Positions 26,050-34,586 of a DNA stretch of 64,000 nucleotides are shown in pieces. Location: NCBI GenBank assembly GCA_022844475.1, contig JALHLR010000010.1, forward strand, positions 18,977-82,976. Reading direction: 5' to 3'. The translations under genes and the position numbers were made by a program. Numbering within the stretch: the first letter of the stretch is position 1; every line of letters begins with the position of its first letter. The DNA comes from Hyphomonadaceae bacterium. GTDB lineage: Bacteria > Pseudomonadota > Alphaproteobacteria > Caulobacterales > Hyphomonadaceae. The notes under the pieces are model-generated. The model made no database searches. It saw only the letters and a program-made list of their open reading frames with translations, and was not told the DNA's origin.

Positions 26050-26529
26050 CTAGTGCACCATCAGGTTGACGGTGCGGGTTTCCACGACAGGGGCGGTGGT
26101 GTCCATGCTGTCGCGGCGTTCGAACTTCACCCGTGCGATCACGTCGCGAACCAGTGGCTTGATCTTCACGACATGATGAACGCTGCCATCGGCCATCGTC
26201 TCGTCGCTAGCGCCTGTGATCTCGGCTTGCGCAGGATCAATCACCGTCGCCGTCCAGCCTCCGCCAACCTTGACGGGCAGGTGCACGCTTTCGACCTTCG
26301 TGAGGTCGGTGTGGAACATGTAGTTGTCGGGCGTTTCTGCGGTGTTGGCGTCATCGGCTGCGTCGGCTGCCTTCATGGCGTCATCCATCGCTGGCGCAGC
26401 TGGCGTCTCGGATGCTGGGGTCTCGGCGGAGGCCGCATCTGCCGGGGCAGCTGTGTCGGCCGGAGCGGCTGATTCGCCGCTGCACGCGGCCAGTGCAAAG
26501 GCCGCTGAAGCCAGCAGGGTGATACGCAT
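26050..26529 (-). CDS. Hypothetical lipoprotein with Ala-rich linker
   Basis: 159 residues from ATG 26529 (GGAG eight bases upstream). The signal ends in a lipobox LAAC (AFALAACSGES), followed by an Ala/Pro/Asp-rich low-complexity linker (about 20-75) and a C-terminal beta-rich domain (ESVHLPVKVGGGWTATVIDP). I recognise no family. Likely an outer-membrane-attached periplasmic protein of unknown function. It is on the same strand as the serine hydrolase upstream, 150 bases away. Confidence 0.75.
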   Translation of the reverse strand: MRITLLASAAFALAACSGESAAPADTAAPADAASAETPASETPAAPAMDDAMKAADAADDANTAETPDNYMFHTDLTKVESVHLPVKVGGGWTATVIDPAQAEITGASDETMADGSVHHVVKIKPLVRDVIARVKFERRDSMDTTAPVVETRTVNLMVH

Positions 26530-26681
26530 TGGAAGTCTCCTCATGTCCGACTCTTGTCCGGTTCCGGCAATGATACTCCGCCATCTGGCCGGGCGGTAGT
26601 GATGCTCTGCGAGATGGCTCCGGCCCATTTCGTGCGGGATTCGACGACCCAGTGTATCCCGTCGTCCCGGTTCGCCGGTGG

Positions 26682-28070
26682 TCAAGGCTGCCTTGTCGCC
26701 TTCTGGTTTGCGCCGCCCTGATGAAGGATGAGGTGGGCCGGCTTGCCGTCCGCCGCGGCCACGAAAGTGAGTTGAGCATCGACGATCCTGTAAAAGAATT
26801 CTGTCGCTGACTCGGCGAAGACCGGAAACTTCTCCTGGCCGGTGGCCTGGACCTGAAGCTGGCCGGATTCGAGCATCACGGTGAGCTTGAAGTCCGGCGC
26901 CGCGTCGAGCGTGTAGACGCCGGCATAGGCGGCGAGTGTTTCAGACGGGACAGAGATTTCCGCGCGTTCGCTTGCAGGCTTGGGCTTCGGCGTCAGCGGG
27001 ATGGATGGATCGAGCACGTGCATGGCGATGTCGTCGGGCACGCCCGTGCGGTTGGCGAGCAGGACGACGCCGACATTGCGCTTCCTGTCGATCATGACGA
27101 TAGCGCCGTAACCGCCTGTACCGCCGTCATGGTAGATGAAGTCGCCATCGCCCTGCGTGACGGTGATCCAGCCGAGGCCGATCCTGGTGTTCGGCGACGT
27201 GGTGAAACGCGGGGTCTGGGCGAGATGCATCGCGCGCTCGAGATCGCTCGCAGGCTCGCCGAGATTGGCGGCGAGGAATTTCATCATGTCGTTCATCGTG
27301 GAACGCAGGGCGCCTGCGCCGGCGAGGGCTGGCAGGTCCCAGTTAGGGGTGGGCGCGCCCTCTTCGGTGTGGCCCCTGGCAAGTCGCGCCTGCATGGGCG
27401 ACGTCAGCGCGATGCCGGTCGACGCCATGCCAAGCGGATCGAGGATGCGCGTCTTCACGAGCTGCTCGTAGGTCTGGCCTGAGCGGTGGGCCAGAAGTGC
27501 GCCGAGGAGGCCCATGCCGAGATTGGAGTATTCGAACCCGGCGCCGGGGTCGCGGCGCAGCGTGTGGCTGGCGAGGAAAGCGTTGAGGTCCTCGGCCGTG
27601 TAGTCGGCGTAGGGGTTGCTGATGTCGGCGAACGACATGTTGGAGGGCAGGCGCGGCAGGCCTGAATTCTGTTCAGCGAGATGGGCAAGCGTGATCGCCT
27701 TGCCGTTCAGCGTCGGAAGCGTCATGGCCGGCGGGGCGTATTGCTGGGCGGGGGCGTCGAGCGAGACTTCGCCCTTCTGCACCATGTCGGCCAGCAGCGT
27801 GGTCGTGAAGACTTTCGTGACCGAGCCGATTTCGAAAACTGTCTCTGGGCCGAGAGGCTCCGCGCCTGCTCCGGGGTCGCCATAGCTGACGATGCGGGTC
27901 GAGCCGTCCGCATCCATCACGCCGAGGACCAGGCCGGTAGCGCGGCCGTCATCGATGCGGGATTTTATCAGCTCAAGGAGCTTTGAGTCGTCGGGAAATA
28001 CGCTTGTCTGGGCCATGGCGGATCCTGCCAGGGATATCATGACGATGGCGGAGAGGAGCAAGGCGCGCAT
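26682..28070 (-). CDS. Secreted serine hydrolase, beta-lactamase class C/PBP4*-like
   Basis: 462 residues from ATG 28070, directly before a signal peptide (ALLLSAIVMISLAGSAMAQ); the open frame runs further upstream without similarity. Catalytic motifs are SVTK (SxxK), YSN (YxN) and HDGGTGG (HxG). A C-terminal beta-barrel-like extension (about 370-462, YAGVYTLD) is common in esterase/peptidase members of this family. It could be a D-aminopeptidase, esterase or PBP-like enzyme; true beta-lactam hydrolysis is uncertain. This is the second family member in the window, the first being at 1-652. Confidence 0.9.
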   Translation of the reverse strand: MRALLLSAIVMISLAGSAMAQTSVFPDDSKLLELIKSRIDDGRATGLVLGVMDADGSTRIVSYGDPGAGAEPLGPETVFEIGSVTKVFTTTLLADMVQKGEVSLDAPAQQYAPPAMTLPTLNGKAITLAHLAEQNSGLPRLPSNMSFADISNPYADYTAEDLNAFLASHTLRRDPGAGFEYSNLGMGLLGALLAHRSGQTYEQLVKTRILDPLGMASTGIALTSPMQARLARGHTEEGAPTPNWDLPALAGAGALRSTMNDMMKFLAANLGEPASDLERAMHLAQTPRFTTSPNTRIGLGWITVTQGDGDFIYHDGGTGGYGAIVMIDRKRNVGVVLLANRTGVPDDIAMHVLDPSIPLTPKPKPASERAEISVPSETLAAYAGVYTLDAAPDFKLTVMLESGQLQVQATGQEKFPVFAESATEFFYRIVDAQLTFVAAADGKPAHLILHQGGANQKATRQP

Positions 28071-28175
28071 CTTGGCTTTCTCCGGCCCTTGGCGGGGCGG
28101 CGCGATTGGGTACGCCGGCGGGACGGGAGAGTATGCCAGTGATGTGTGTCGAGACAAACAGTGGAGGTGCGGACC

Positions 28176-28208
28176 TTTCCTCCCCCGGCCGATGGCCGGA
28201 AGAGGAAA
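28176..28208. terminator. Long hairpin downstream of the carotenoid oxygenase
   Basis: Outer arms TTTCCTC (28176-28182) and GAGGAAA (28202-28208), inner arms CCGGCC (28185-28190) and GGCCGG (28194-28199), with a two-by-two internal loop and a GAT loop. It begins ten bases past the minus-strand stop at 28218. There is no T-tract, so it may act as a Rho-type or 3'-stabilising hairpin. Confidence 0.5.
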
Positions 28209-28217
28209 ACGCCTGCA

Positions 28218-29657
28218 CTACATCGCGATGAAGTTGCCGTGGAAGCCCGGGGGGATCCGTTGGGGGATGGTGATGGTCGCCTGTGCGGGGCCCATGAAGT
28301 CGCGAGCGTTGAGTATGACGAGGTCGGTGCTGTTGTTGGCGTGATCCAGCACATAGCCGATCAGCCAGCCTTCATCCTCGCCGCTGTTCGCTGATGCTGG
28401 CACGAAGACGAATTCGCCGGGCATCTTGCCCTTGCCGAAGTCGCGGACTTGCCTGGTGCGGGCGGCGAGGTCGTGCTTGAAGATGCGCGAGTCGCCCATG
28501 AAGGCGGGGTCGGCGCCTTCGGGGAGGGCGACGCTGTAGGCGTAGCGGTATGGCTTGCCCGTGAGGCGTTCATCCGGGCGTGGGAATTCCTGCGGCGCTG
28601 AGTCGATCACGGTGCGTGTGACGCGCTTTGCGACCGGGTCGATCACGAGGCGTTCGAATGGCGTGGCGTTCGAGTTGGGGCCTGCAGCGCCATCGGCAAA
28701 CATGGTGGTGTGGACTGCGGCGTCCATGATCACCTTGCCGTCGTCCGTTTCAAAAGCGTTGGCGGGATGGAAGATGTAGCAAGGCTCGATGTCGCACCAG
28801 ATGATCTCGCTGCCCTTGCCTTCGCGGGGGAGCAGGCCGATGCGGGCGGCGTGTTTGGGATTCCAGCGATAGGGGAACGAGTCGCCTCCGACGAGCGCAG
28901 GCATCGAGAAGGTGACCGGGAGGTCCATGACGATCACATAGTTCTTCGTGATCATGCAGTCGTGGATGGACGGGCCGTCCTGCACGGCGATCGGTTCGTT
29001 GCGGCGGACTTTGCCGGAGGTGTCGACGACGGTGTGCCAGACATTCGCCGGATCCTGCACGTAGTAGGTGATGGCGTGCATCTCGCCCGTGTCGGGGTCG
29101 CGATGCGGGTGGGCGGAGAACGCCTTGCCAAGCGTGCCGCCAAAGTCGGTGTGCGTGATCGTGTCGAGCGTCTCGGTGACTTCAACCGGGAAGCCTCCGG
29201 CCTCGACGATGGCGAAGATTTTTCCGGCATGGCCGACGACGCTGGTGTTCGGACTTTCCTGGCCGGACGGACTGCGCGGGCCGGGCGCGCGGGCCTCTCC
29301 CAGGACTTCGCTGACGGTCGTGGAGCGGAGCCAGCGGTTGCGATACCAGAGCGCCTTGCCATCCTGCAGGCGAACGCCGTGCAGCATGCCGTCGCCAACG
29401 AACCAGTGGTGCGTGGCGTGGTTAGGCGTCTTGAGCGGGTTGGGTCCGTTGCGGACATAGAGGCCGTTCAGCCTGGCGGGAATCTCGCCGGTGACTTTCA
29501 GGTCGGTGAAGGTCGCCTCGGATTTCACCGGTGTGTGGATGCCGGTGAGATAGGGGTTCGGCGCCTTGGCGCGACGCAGCTTCCGGTTGAGGCTGGCGAC
29601 ACCCATAAGGCCGGTGGTGACGGCGCCGCGGATGGCCGTTTCGACGGGGCTGGTCAT
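28218..29657 (-). CDS. Carotenoid oxygenase family dioxygenase (RPE65/lignostilbene type)
   Basis: A 479-residue seven-bladed-propeller iron enzyme that oxidatively cleaves a double bond in carotenoids, stilbenes or related compounds. The four iron-binding histidines are visible: His183 (SAHPH), His232 (SIHDCMITKNY), His297 (YIFHPANAFE) and His473 (PPGFHGNF). The N-terminal block GLYVRNGPNPL and the FVGDGMLHGV stretch are typical. GAGGGAAG precedes the ATG at 29657. It is transcribed divergently from a TetR regulator with a shared 118-base control region, so it is probably the regulator's target. The substrate is unknown. Confidence 0.93.
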   Translation of the reverse strand: MTSPVETAIRGAVTTGLMGVASLNRKLRRAKAPNPYLTGIHTPVKSEATFTDLKVTGEIPARLNGLYVRNGPNPLKTPNHATHHWFVGDGMLHGVRLQDGKALWYRNRWLRSTTVSEVLGEARAPGPRSPSGQESPNTSVVGHAGKIFAIVEAGGFPVEVTETLDTITHTDFGGTLGKAFSAHPHRDPDTGEMHAITYYVQDPANVWHTVVDTSGKVRRNEPIAVQDGPSIHDCMITKNYVIVMDLPVTFSMPALVGGDSFPYRWNPKHAARIGLLPREGKGSEIIWCDIEPCYIFHPANAFETDDGKVIMDAAVHTTMFADGAAGPNSNATPFERLVIDPVAKRVTRTVIDSAPQEFPRPDERLTGKPYRYAYSVALPEGADPAFMGDSRIFKHDLAARTRQVRDFGKGKMPGEFVFVPASANSGEDEGWLIGYVLDHANNSTDLVILNARDFMGPAQATITIPQRIPPGFHGNFIAM

Positions 29658-29759
29658 GGCACTTCCCTCTGTTTTTTGTCCGCACTGATCGGCGGTCTGG
29701 CGTTTCGGGTAACCCGTATCAGGCGCGGCGTTTGGGCGTGTTGCGCCGGACGCCGACTA

Positions 29760-29794
29760 TGTTTACAGTGATAACATGGCAAGGAATGATAACA
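29760..29794. promoter_or_regulatory. Candidate TetR operator region, TGATAACA repeats
   Basis: The imperfect palindrome TGTTTACAGTGATAACA (29760-29776) ends on the first base of the tetR ATG, and TGATAACA recurs at 29787-29794 inside the gene, 18 bases from the first copy. Such symmetric sites next to a divergent regulator are typical of TetR autoregulation. Confidence 0.4.
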
Positions 29795-30360
29795 GTGTCA
29801 ACATCGAAAATCAGGGTGAGCGCTATCACCATGGCGACCTGCGCGCCGCGCTGATTGAAGAGGGGCTGAAGCGGCTGCAGGCCGGCCCTGCGGAGGCGCT
29901 GAGCCTGCGTGAGATCGCGCGCAATGTCGGCGTGTCAGCGACGGCGGTGTACCGGCATTTTCCCGACAGGGCGGCGCTGCTGGGCGCGCTGTGTCTCGTC
30001 GGCGATGAGAGGCTCGCGGATGCGTTTGCTGCGGCAATGGCCAGGGCCAAGCCGGGGCTCGATGCGTTCAGCGCGATGGGGCGCGCCTATGTGCGGTTCG
30101 CGCTCGCGAACCCGTCACTGTTTCGTCTGATGATGTCGGCGCAGGTCGGCGGCCTGGATCATGGGCGTTCGCGCGGGCGGGACATGCTGGCGCGCGGGAT
30201 CGCCGAGATGAGCGGCGGCAGGACGAGCAAGGCAATGCAGGATGTGCGTCAGCTGCGCGCCTGGTCCATGGTTCACGGGCTGGCGATGCTGATGCTGGAC
30301 GGGCTGGTGCCAGCGGATGATGCGATCATCGCGCGCGTGGTGGATGCGGCCGTCCTGTAG
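29776..30360 (+). CDS. TetR/AcrR family transcriptional regulator
   Basis: 194 residues. The N-terminal helix-turn-helix lies in LSLREIARNVGVSATAVYRHF (about 41-61, conserved YRHFPDRAALL after it) and the C-terminal ligand domain carries WSMVHGLAML, the WHG-type motif of TetR_C_33 members. There is no ribosome-binding site before the ATG at 29776, so translation may be leaderless or weak. Divergent from the carotenoid oxygenase, which it probably represses. Confidence 0.9.
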   Translation: MARNDNSVNIENQGERYHHGDLRAALIEEGLKRLQAGPAEALSLREIARNVGVSATAVYRHFPDRAALLGALCLVGDERLADAFAAAMARAKPGLDAFSAMGRAYVRFALANPSLFRLMMSAQVGGLDHGRSRGRDMLARGIAEMSGGRTSKAMQDVRQLRAWSMVHGLAMLMLDGLVPADDAIIARVVDAAVL

Positions 30361-30370
30361 GAACGGCCGC
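30346..30370. terminator. Hairpin overlapping the TetR stop, between convergent genes
   Basis: GCGGCCGT (30346-30353) pairs with ACGGCCGC (30363-30370), with two further pairs inside after one mismatch. It spans the tetR stop codon and lies 11 bases beyond the msrA stop, so it could end both transcripts. There is no T-run on either strand. Confidence 0.4.
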
Positions 30371-30380
30371 CTCGCGATGT

Positions 30381-30890
30381 CTACTCCGCAGCCGCGCGCT
30401 TCGGCAGTTTCCAGCCGGGGCGGGCGAAGTGGCAGGTGTAGCCGTTCGGGATGCGCTCGAGATAATCCTGATGCTCGGGCTCTGCCTCCCAGAAAGCGCC
30501 GACGGGTTCGACCTCGGTAACAACCTTGCCGGGCCAGAGGCCGGAGGCGTTGACATCGGCGATGGTGTCGAGGGCGATGCCTTTCTGGTCTTCGCTCTCG
30601 TAGTAGATCGCCGAGCGATAGCTCATGCCAATGTCGTTGCCCTGGCGGTTGCTGGTCGTGGGGTCGTGGATCTGGAAGAAGAATTCGAGCAGGTCGCGAT
30701 AGGACCATTTGGCGGGGTCGAAGATGATCTCGATCGCCTCGGCATGCGAGCCATGGTTACGATAGGTGGCGTTGGGGACATCGCCGCCAGAGTAGCCGAC
30801 GCGGGTGGAGATGACGCCGGGTTTCTTGCGGATCAGGTCCTGCATGCCCCAGAAACAGCCGCCGGCGAGGACTGCGCGTTCAGTGGTCAT
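30381..30890 (-). CDS. msrA: Peptide-methionine (S)-S-oxide reductase MsrA
   Basis: 169 residues from ATG 30890 (GGAG eight bases upstream). Repairs Met-S-sulfoxide in proteins. The catalytic motif GGCFWG places the nucleophile at Cys12, and [21 protein letters not shown] and [18 protein letters not shown] are conserved MsrA blocks. Only one more Cys (YTCHF) is seen near the C-terminus, so resolution may use one recycling cysteine or thioredoxin directly. It is convergent with tetR. Confidence 0.95.
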   Translation of the reverse strand: MTTERAVLAGGCFWGMQDLIRKKPGVISTRVGYSGGDVPNATYRNHGSHAEAIEIIFDPAKWSYRDLLEFFFQIHDPTTSNRQGNDIGMSYRSAIYYESEDQKGIALDTIADVNASGLWPGKVVTEVEPVGAFWEAEPEHQDYLERIPNGYTCHFARPGWKLPKRAAAE

Positions 30891-31085
30891 GGTTGTTCTC
30901 CGCGGATGGTGTTTCCTGCCCAATGTAGTGCAGGCTGGCGACAAACCCTAGTACGGACGTGGGTCCGATCTGGTTGCGGAGCCGGCTCTGTCGCGTCGCA
31001 CCCGGATTAGTCCGTCTTTCCGTCGCGCTGGCCGCGCGCCAGTGATACACGGAGGCTGCAACAGCTCTTGTGACGAGGCGCCGCT

Positions 31086-31550
31086 ATGCATTTGCGGAGT
31101 TTAGGGATGCTGGTGACGGCATTGGCGGCTTGCGACCACGGAAGCCAGCCGCCGGATGGCACGAGGCAAGCGGCAGCCGCGGCAAATCCGGTCCATCATT
31201 TCGAGATTTCCGTCACCGACATGGATCGCGCGGTGCGGTTCTATCAGTCCGTGTTCGGATACGAGCTGAGCCGGCAGACCGTTGACGGCTATGAGATGGC
31301 GTTCTTCCCGCGCGCAGATGGTGAGCCAGGTTCAAGCGGGGCGCTCGCGAAAGGGGACGTATATGTGCCCTCCACCTCAGGCGCGATCATCTACTTCGAT
31401 GTGGCCGACATCGACCCCGTGCTCGAACGCGCAGCCGCGCAGGGCGCAAGTGTTCTCTTTCCGAAGAAACACATCGGGGCGGCCGGCTACGTCGCCGAAA
31501 TTTCCGATAGCGAGGGCAATCGTATTGCCCTGTCCGCAGTCTCAGACTGA
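31086..31550 (+). CDS. VOC (glyoxalase-fold) protein with a lipoprotein-like signal
   Basis: 154 residues. The N-terminus (MHLRSLGMLVTALAACDHGS) reads as a signal with lipobox LAAC, and the rest is one VOC module: HHFEISVTDMDRAVRFYQSVFGYE, then GAIIYFDVADIDPVLERA and VAEISDSEGNRIALS. VOC proteins are normally cytoplasmic, so a secreted form is uncommon. Metal ligands are possible (His at the first strand, Glu near the end). No strong ribosome site is seen. If the true start lay later the lipobox would be lost. Confidence 0.8.
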   Translation: MHLRSLGMLVTALAACDHGSQPPDGTRQAAAAANPVHHFEISVTDMDRAVRFYQSVFGYELSRQTVDGYEMAFFPRADGEPGSSGALAKGDVYVPSTSGAIIYFDVADIDPVLERAAAQGASVLFPKKHIGAAGYVAEISDSEGNRIALSAVSD

Positions 31551-31617
31551 CCGCAGTGCTGCAACCTTCAATTCGTAACGGGCGGCAGGGGCCAGCGCTT
31601 CCCGTTGGTGCGCCGGC

Positions 31618-32892
31618 CTAGACCTTCGTCGGCCCCGCCTCGAGCACATCCTCAACCGTACGCAAGCCCGGCTTCGGCGACGTCACCAGCACGGCCATGT
31701 TTCCCGGGAGGTGCTTGTTGTCGAGCATCTTCTCGTGGGCTTCGGGGATGTCGGCCCAGGGGAAGACCTCGGACATACATGGATCGAGGCGGCGTTCCAG
31801 CATCAGCTGGTTGGCCTGGCTCGCCTGCAGCAGGTTGGCGAAGTGCGAGCCCTGAACGCGCTTCTGGCGCATCCAGAGGAAGCGGGCGTCCATGGTGAGG
31901 TTGAAACCTGTCGTGCCGGCGCAGATGACGACCATGCCGCCGCGCTTCACGACGAAGACCGAGGTAGGCATCGTCGCTTCGCCCGGGTGTTCGAAGACGA
32001 CGTCGACGTCCTTGTTGCCCGTGATCTGCCAGATGGCTTTGCCGAACTTGCGGGCTTCCTTCATGTACTCGTTGAACTCGGGCGTGTTCACTTTCGGAAG
32101 CTGGCCCCAGCATTTGAAGTTGTTGCGGTTGATAACGCCCTTGGCGCCCATCTGCAGCACGAAGTCAGTCTTGGAATCATCCGAGATGACGCCGATGGCG
32201 TTGGCGCCGGCGACGGCGCAGAGCTGCACGGCGTAGGAGCCGAGGCCGCCCGAAGCGCCCCAGACCAGGACGTTGTGGCCGGGACGCAGCACGTGCGGAC
32301 GGTGGCCGAACAGCATGCGGTAGGCGGTGGCGAGCGTCAGCGTGTAGCAGGCTGCCTCTTCCCAGGTGAGGTGCTTGGGACGCTCCATCAGCTGGCGCGA
32401 CTGGACGCGGCAGAACTGGGCGAAGGAGCCATCCGGCGTCTCATAGCCCCAGATGCGCTGGGTGGGCGAGAACATCGGGTCGCCGCCATTGCACTCTTCG
32501 TCGTCGCCATCGTCCTGGTTGCAGTGGATGACGACTTCATCGCCCGGCTTCCAGCGCTTCACCCTGTCGCCGACGGCCCAGACGATGCCCGAGGCATCGG
32601 ATCCGGCGACATGGAAGGGCTGCTTGTGGACGTCGAACATCGAGATGGGCTCGCCGAGGCCGGCCCAGATGCCGTTGTAGTTGACGCCGGCCGCCATCAC
32701 GAGGACCAGCACCTCGTCGGATGCGATCTCGGGCGTGGGCACGACTTCGAGTTGCATGGCTGTCTTGGGGCGCCCCTGCCGTTCGCGGCGGATCGCCCAG
32801 GCGTGCATGTTTTTGGGGACATGGAAGTCGGGAGGAATTTCCCCGACAGCGTAGAGGTCTTTCACTTCACGCTTCGCTGCGCCGTCTGCCAC
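31618..32892 (-). CDS. ccr: Crotonyl-CoA carboxylase/reductase
   Basis: Reductively carboxylates crotonyl-CoA to ethylmalonyl-CoA with NADPH and CO2, the signature step of the ethylmalonyl-CoA pathway for acetyl-CoA assimilation. The 424 residues begin at GTG 32892, preceded by GGAGAGG with a 6-base spacer; the family length is about 430. Near-identical stretches to the Rhodobacter enzyme include YAWAIRRER-like, NYNGIWAGLG, CNQDDGDDEECNGGDPMFSP, the Rossmann motif VLVWGASGGLGSYAVQL and FEHPGEAT. The ecm gene 2.3 kb away encodes the next dedicated mutase. Confidence 0.97.
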   Translation of the reverse strand: MADGAAKREVKDLYAVGEIPPDFHVPKNMHAWAIRRERQGRPKTAMQLEVVPTPEIASDEVLVLVMAAGVNYNGIWAGLGEPISMFDVHKQPFHVAGSDASGIVWAVGDRVKRWKPGDEVVIHCNQDDGDDEECNGGDPMFSPTQRIWGYETPDGSFAQFCRVQSRQLMERPKHLTWEEAACYTLTLATAYRMLFGHRPHVLRPGHNVLVWGASGGLGSYAVQLCAVAGANAIGVISDDSKTDFVLQMGAKGVINRNNFKCWGQLPKVNTPEFNEYMKEARKFGKAIWQITGNKDVDVVFEHPGEATMPTSVFVVKRGGMVVICAGTTGFNLTMDARFLWMRQKRVQGSHFANLLQASQANQLMLERRLDPCMSEVFPWADIPEAHEKMLDNKHLPGNMAVLVTSPKPGLRTVEDVLEAGPTKV

Positions 32893-33317
32893 GTTGAACC
32901 TCTCCCGCCGCTTCGGGGCTTTTTGTTGTGCTTTGCCGTCCGCGTGTGCACAGGCGCCCGTCAAGCGGGCGTCACATTGTCCAAGAGCCGAACGGATTGC
33001 AAGCAATCTTGTTGCACTGCAATACGAACGCCGAAAGCGGCGCGGCAAGGCTCGCCCGCAAGTCGACGTCGGGCGGAAGTTTGTGCCCCGGACACGACCG
33101 AAGGCAGCGGAGATTCCTACGCAATGGGGCGACATTACGATGTTGCCTGCTGTGCGGGCGCAAAGCGCGCTGACGTGAACCCGGCGCCAGAGCCGATGAC
33201 TGCGGGACGCGAGATGGCCATGCGCGGGTTCTGGGCTGCCGTCGCCGTAGACAAGCCACCGTCTGGGAGACAGACGGTTGTGCGAGACTTTGGAAGCCAG
33301 TTGGCAGGAGACATCAA
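32893..33317. promoter_or_regulatory. Control region upstream of ccr and of the aminotransferase
   Basis: 425 bases between two divergent genes. Long open frames here have no protein features. It contains two adjacent TTGC...GCAA palindromes (listed) and a hairpin CGCCCG-TCAAG-CGGGCG at 32955-32971 that would sit in the ccr leader. Both promoters must lie here; I could not define boxes with confidence. Confidence 0.5.
32997..33022. promoter_or_regulatory. Tandem TTGC-N2/3-GCAA palindromes upstream of ccr
   Basis: TTGC-AA-GCAA (32997-33006) and TTGC-ACT-GCAA (33012-33022) lie about 105-130 bases before the ccr start, with centres about 15 bases apart. Two similar half-site arrays side by side suggest binding of a dimeric regulator near the ccr promoter. 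Regulators of PHB and acetyl-CoA metabolism (PhaR-like) are known to bind TGC-rich palindromes, but assignment here is inference. Confidence 0.45.
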
Positions 33318-34217
33318 ATGACGCGGCAGGCCATGACACGACAGGCATGGGTGAACGGCGTCTATGTGGCGGCGGATGAGGCGAGGATTTCGCCTTTCGA
33401 TCGCGGCTTCCTGTTTGCCGACGGCGTTTATGAAGTGACCGCCGTCTATGGCGGGCGGCTGATCGACATGGAGCGGCATCTCGATCGGCTCGAGCGCAGT
33501 CTGCGCGAGCTTAAATTCGGGACGATGCCTGACCGGCACGAGCTGGAAGAGGTTCACCGCACGCTGGTGGCCAACAACGGTATCGGCGAGGGCTATGTCT
33601 ATCTGCAGGTGACGCGCGGAGCGTATGGCGCGAGGGATTTCGTGGTGCCGGAGACGCCGCGCCTGACCATTTTCATGTTCGCCGAGCCGCGCGCGCTGAT
33701 CGACACGCCATCGGCGCGCAATGGGACGCGCATTGTGAGCGTGCCGGACATTCGCTGGGCGCGGCGCGACATCAAGTCGGTCGGGCTGCTGGCGCAGGCG
33801 CTGGCCAAGACCGAGGCGAAGGTGCGGGGCGCGGATGATGCATGGCTGGTGGCGCCGGATGGTTTCGTGACGGAGGGCGCATCGTCGAATGCGTGGATCG
33901 TAACGAAGGACGGCGAGATCATCACGCGGGCGATCTCGAACATGATCCTTGCCGGCGTGACGCGGCATGCGCTGTTCGATGCGCTGGGCCAGCGCGGTGG
34001 CAAGATCACCGAACGCTCCTTCACGCTGGAAGAGGCGAAAGCCGCGGTGGAGGCTTTCTCGACGGCGGCGACCGGGTTGGTGACGCCGGTGGTTGAGATC
34101 GATGGCGTCGTGCTTGGATCGGGCAGGCCCGGGGCGGTGACGCGGGGGGTGCAGAAGATCTACTACACTGCGATCGGCGCGGATGTGGCGAAGGCTGCCC
34201 CGTGGGTGGAGACGTAA
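33318..34217 (+). CDS. D-amino acid aminotransferase (class IV PLP aminotransferase)
   Basis: 299 residues. The RGFLFADGVYEV block and the catalytic lysine in ARRDIKSVGLL (Lys153) are typical of D-alanine aminotransferase, as is FVTEGASSNAWIV for phosphate-group binding. It would interconvert D-Ala and D-Glu and supply cell-wall D-amino acids; branched-chain aminotransferases differ at these motifs. The start could be 33318 or ATG 33333. It is divergent from ccr and not obviously part of that pathway. Confidence 0.88.
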   Translation: MTRQAMTRQAWVNGVYVAADEARISPFDRGFLFADGVYEVTAVYGGRLIDMERHLDRLERSLRELKFGTMPDRHELEEVHRTLVANNGIGEGYVYLQVTRGAYGARDFVVPETPRLTIFMFAEPRALIDTPSARNGTRIVSVPDIRWARRDIKSVGLLAQALAKTEAKVRGADDAWLVAPDGFVTEGASSNAWIVTKDGEIITRAISNMILAGVTRHALFDALGQRGGKITERSFTLEEAKAAVEAFSTAATGLVTPVVEIDGVVLGSGRPGAVTRGVQKIYYTAIGADVAKAAPWVET

Positions 34218-34446
34218 GCATGTCTGGCGGCTCCGCGTGCCTCCACGGTACGACTGCGGATATGGGGTTTGCCGAGAGAGCCCCTGGCGCCTTGCCGGAC
34301 TTTACAACGAACGCAGAAGCGCAGAACGCAGGCTCAAGAAACTTGGCCCCGCGCATCAAATCGCCCGGGGTCAAGTACGCGAGAAGACCGACGAGTTCAT
34401 TGTGATCGACAAGGATCGCGGGCTCGACACAGTCAAACGCAAATGA
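34183..34446 (+). CDS. Possible small basic protein, unknown
   Basis: An open frame overlapping the end of the aminotransferase gene by 35 bases; a GTG at 34237 would avoid this. The C-terminal part (LYNERRSAERRLKKLGPAHQ, then VREKTDEFIVIDKDRG) has the composition of a real charged protein rather than a shadow frame. No family is recognised and no ribosome site stands out. This is the only candidate gene in the 369 bases between 34218 and 34586; the rest of that gap shows nothing. Confidence 0.3.
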   Translation: MWRRLPRGWRRKHVWRLRVPPRYDCGYGVCRESPWRLAGLYNERRSAERRLKKLGPAHQIARGQVREKTDEFIVIDKDRGLDTVKRK

Positions 34447-34586
34447 GCGCGTTCCTGTGGCGGCGCTGACCGCCGCATTCGCCGTGCTGCATGCATGTCC
34501 CGATGTTGCGCAAGCGATCTCTTTTTCGGGATTCACACGAAGGCTTGGTGGGCCCAGTATGGATGGGGCTGAGTCGGGAGAGGCTG

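Noticed and set aside
32893..33348. N-terminal extension of crotonyl-CoA carboxylase/reductase
   Set aside because: Frame is open by chance; GTG 32892 has a good ribosome site and matches the family start.
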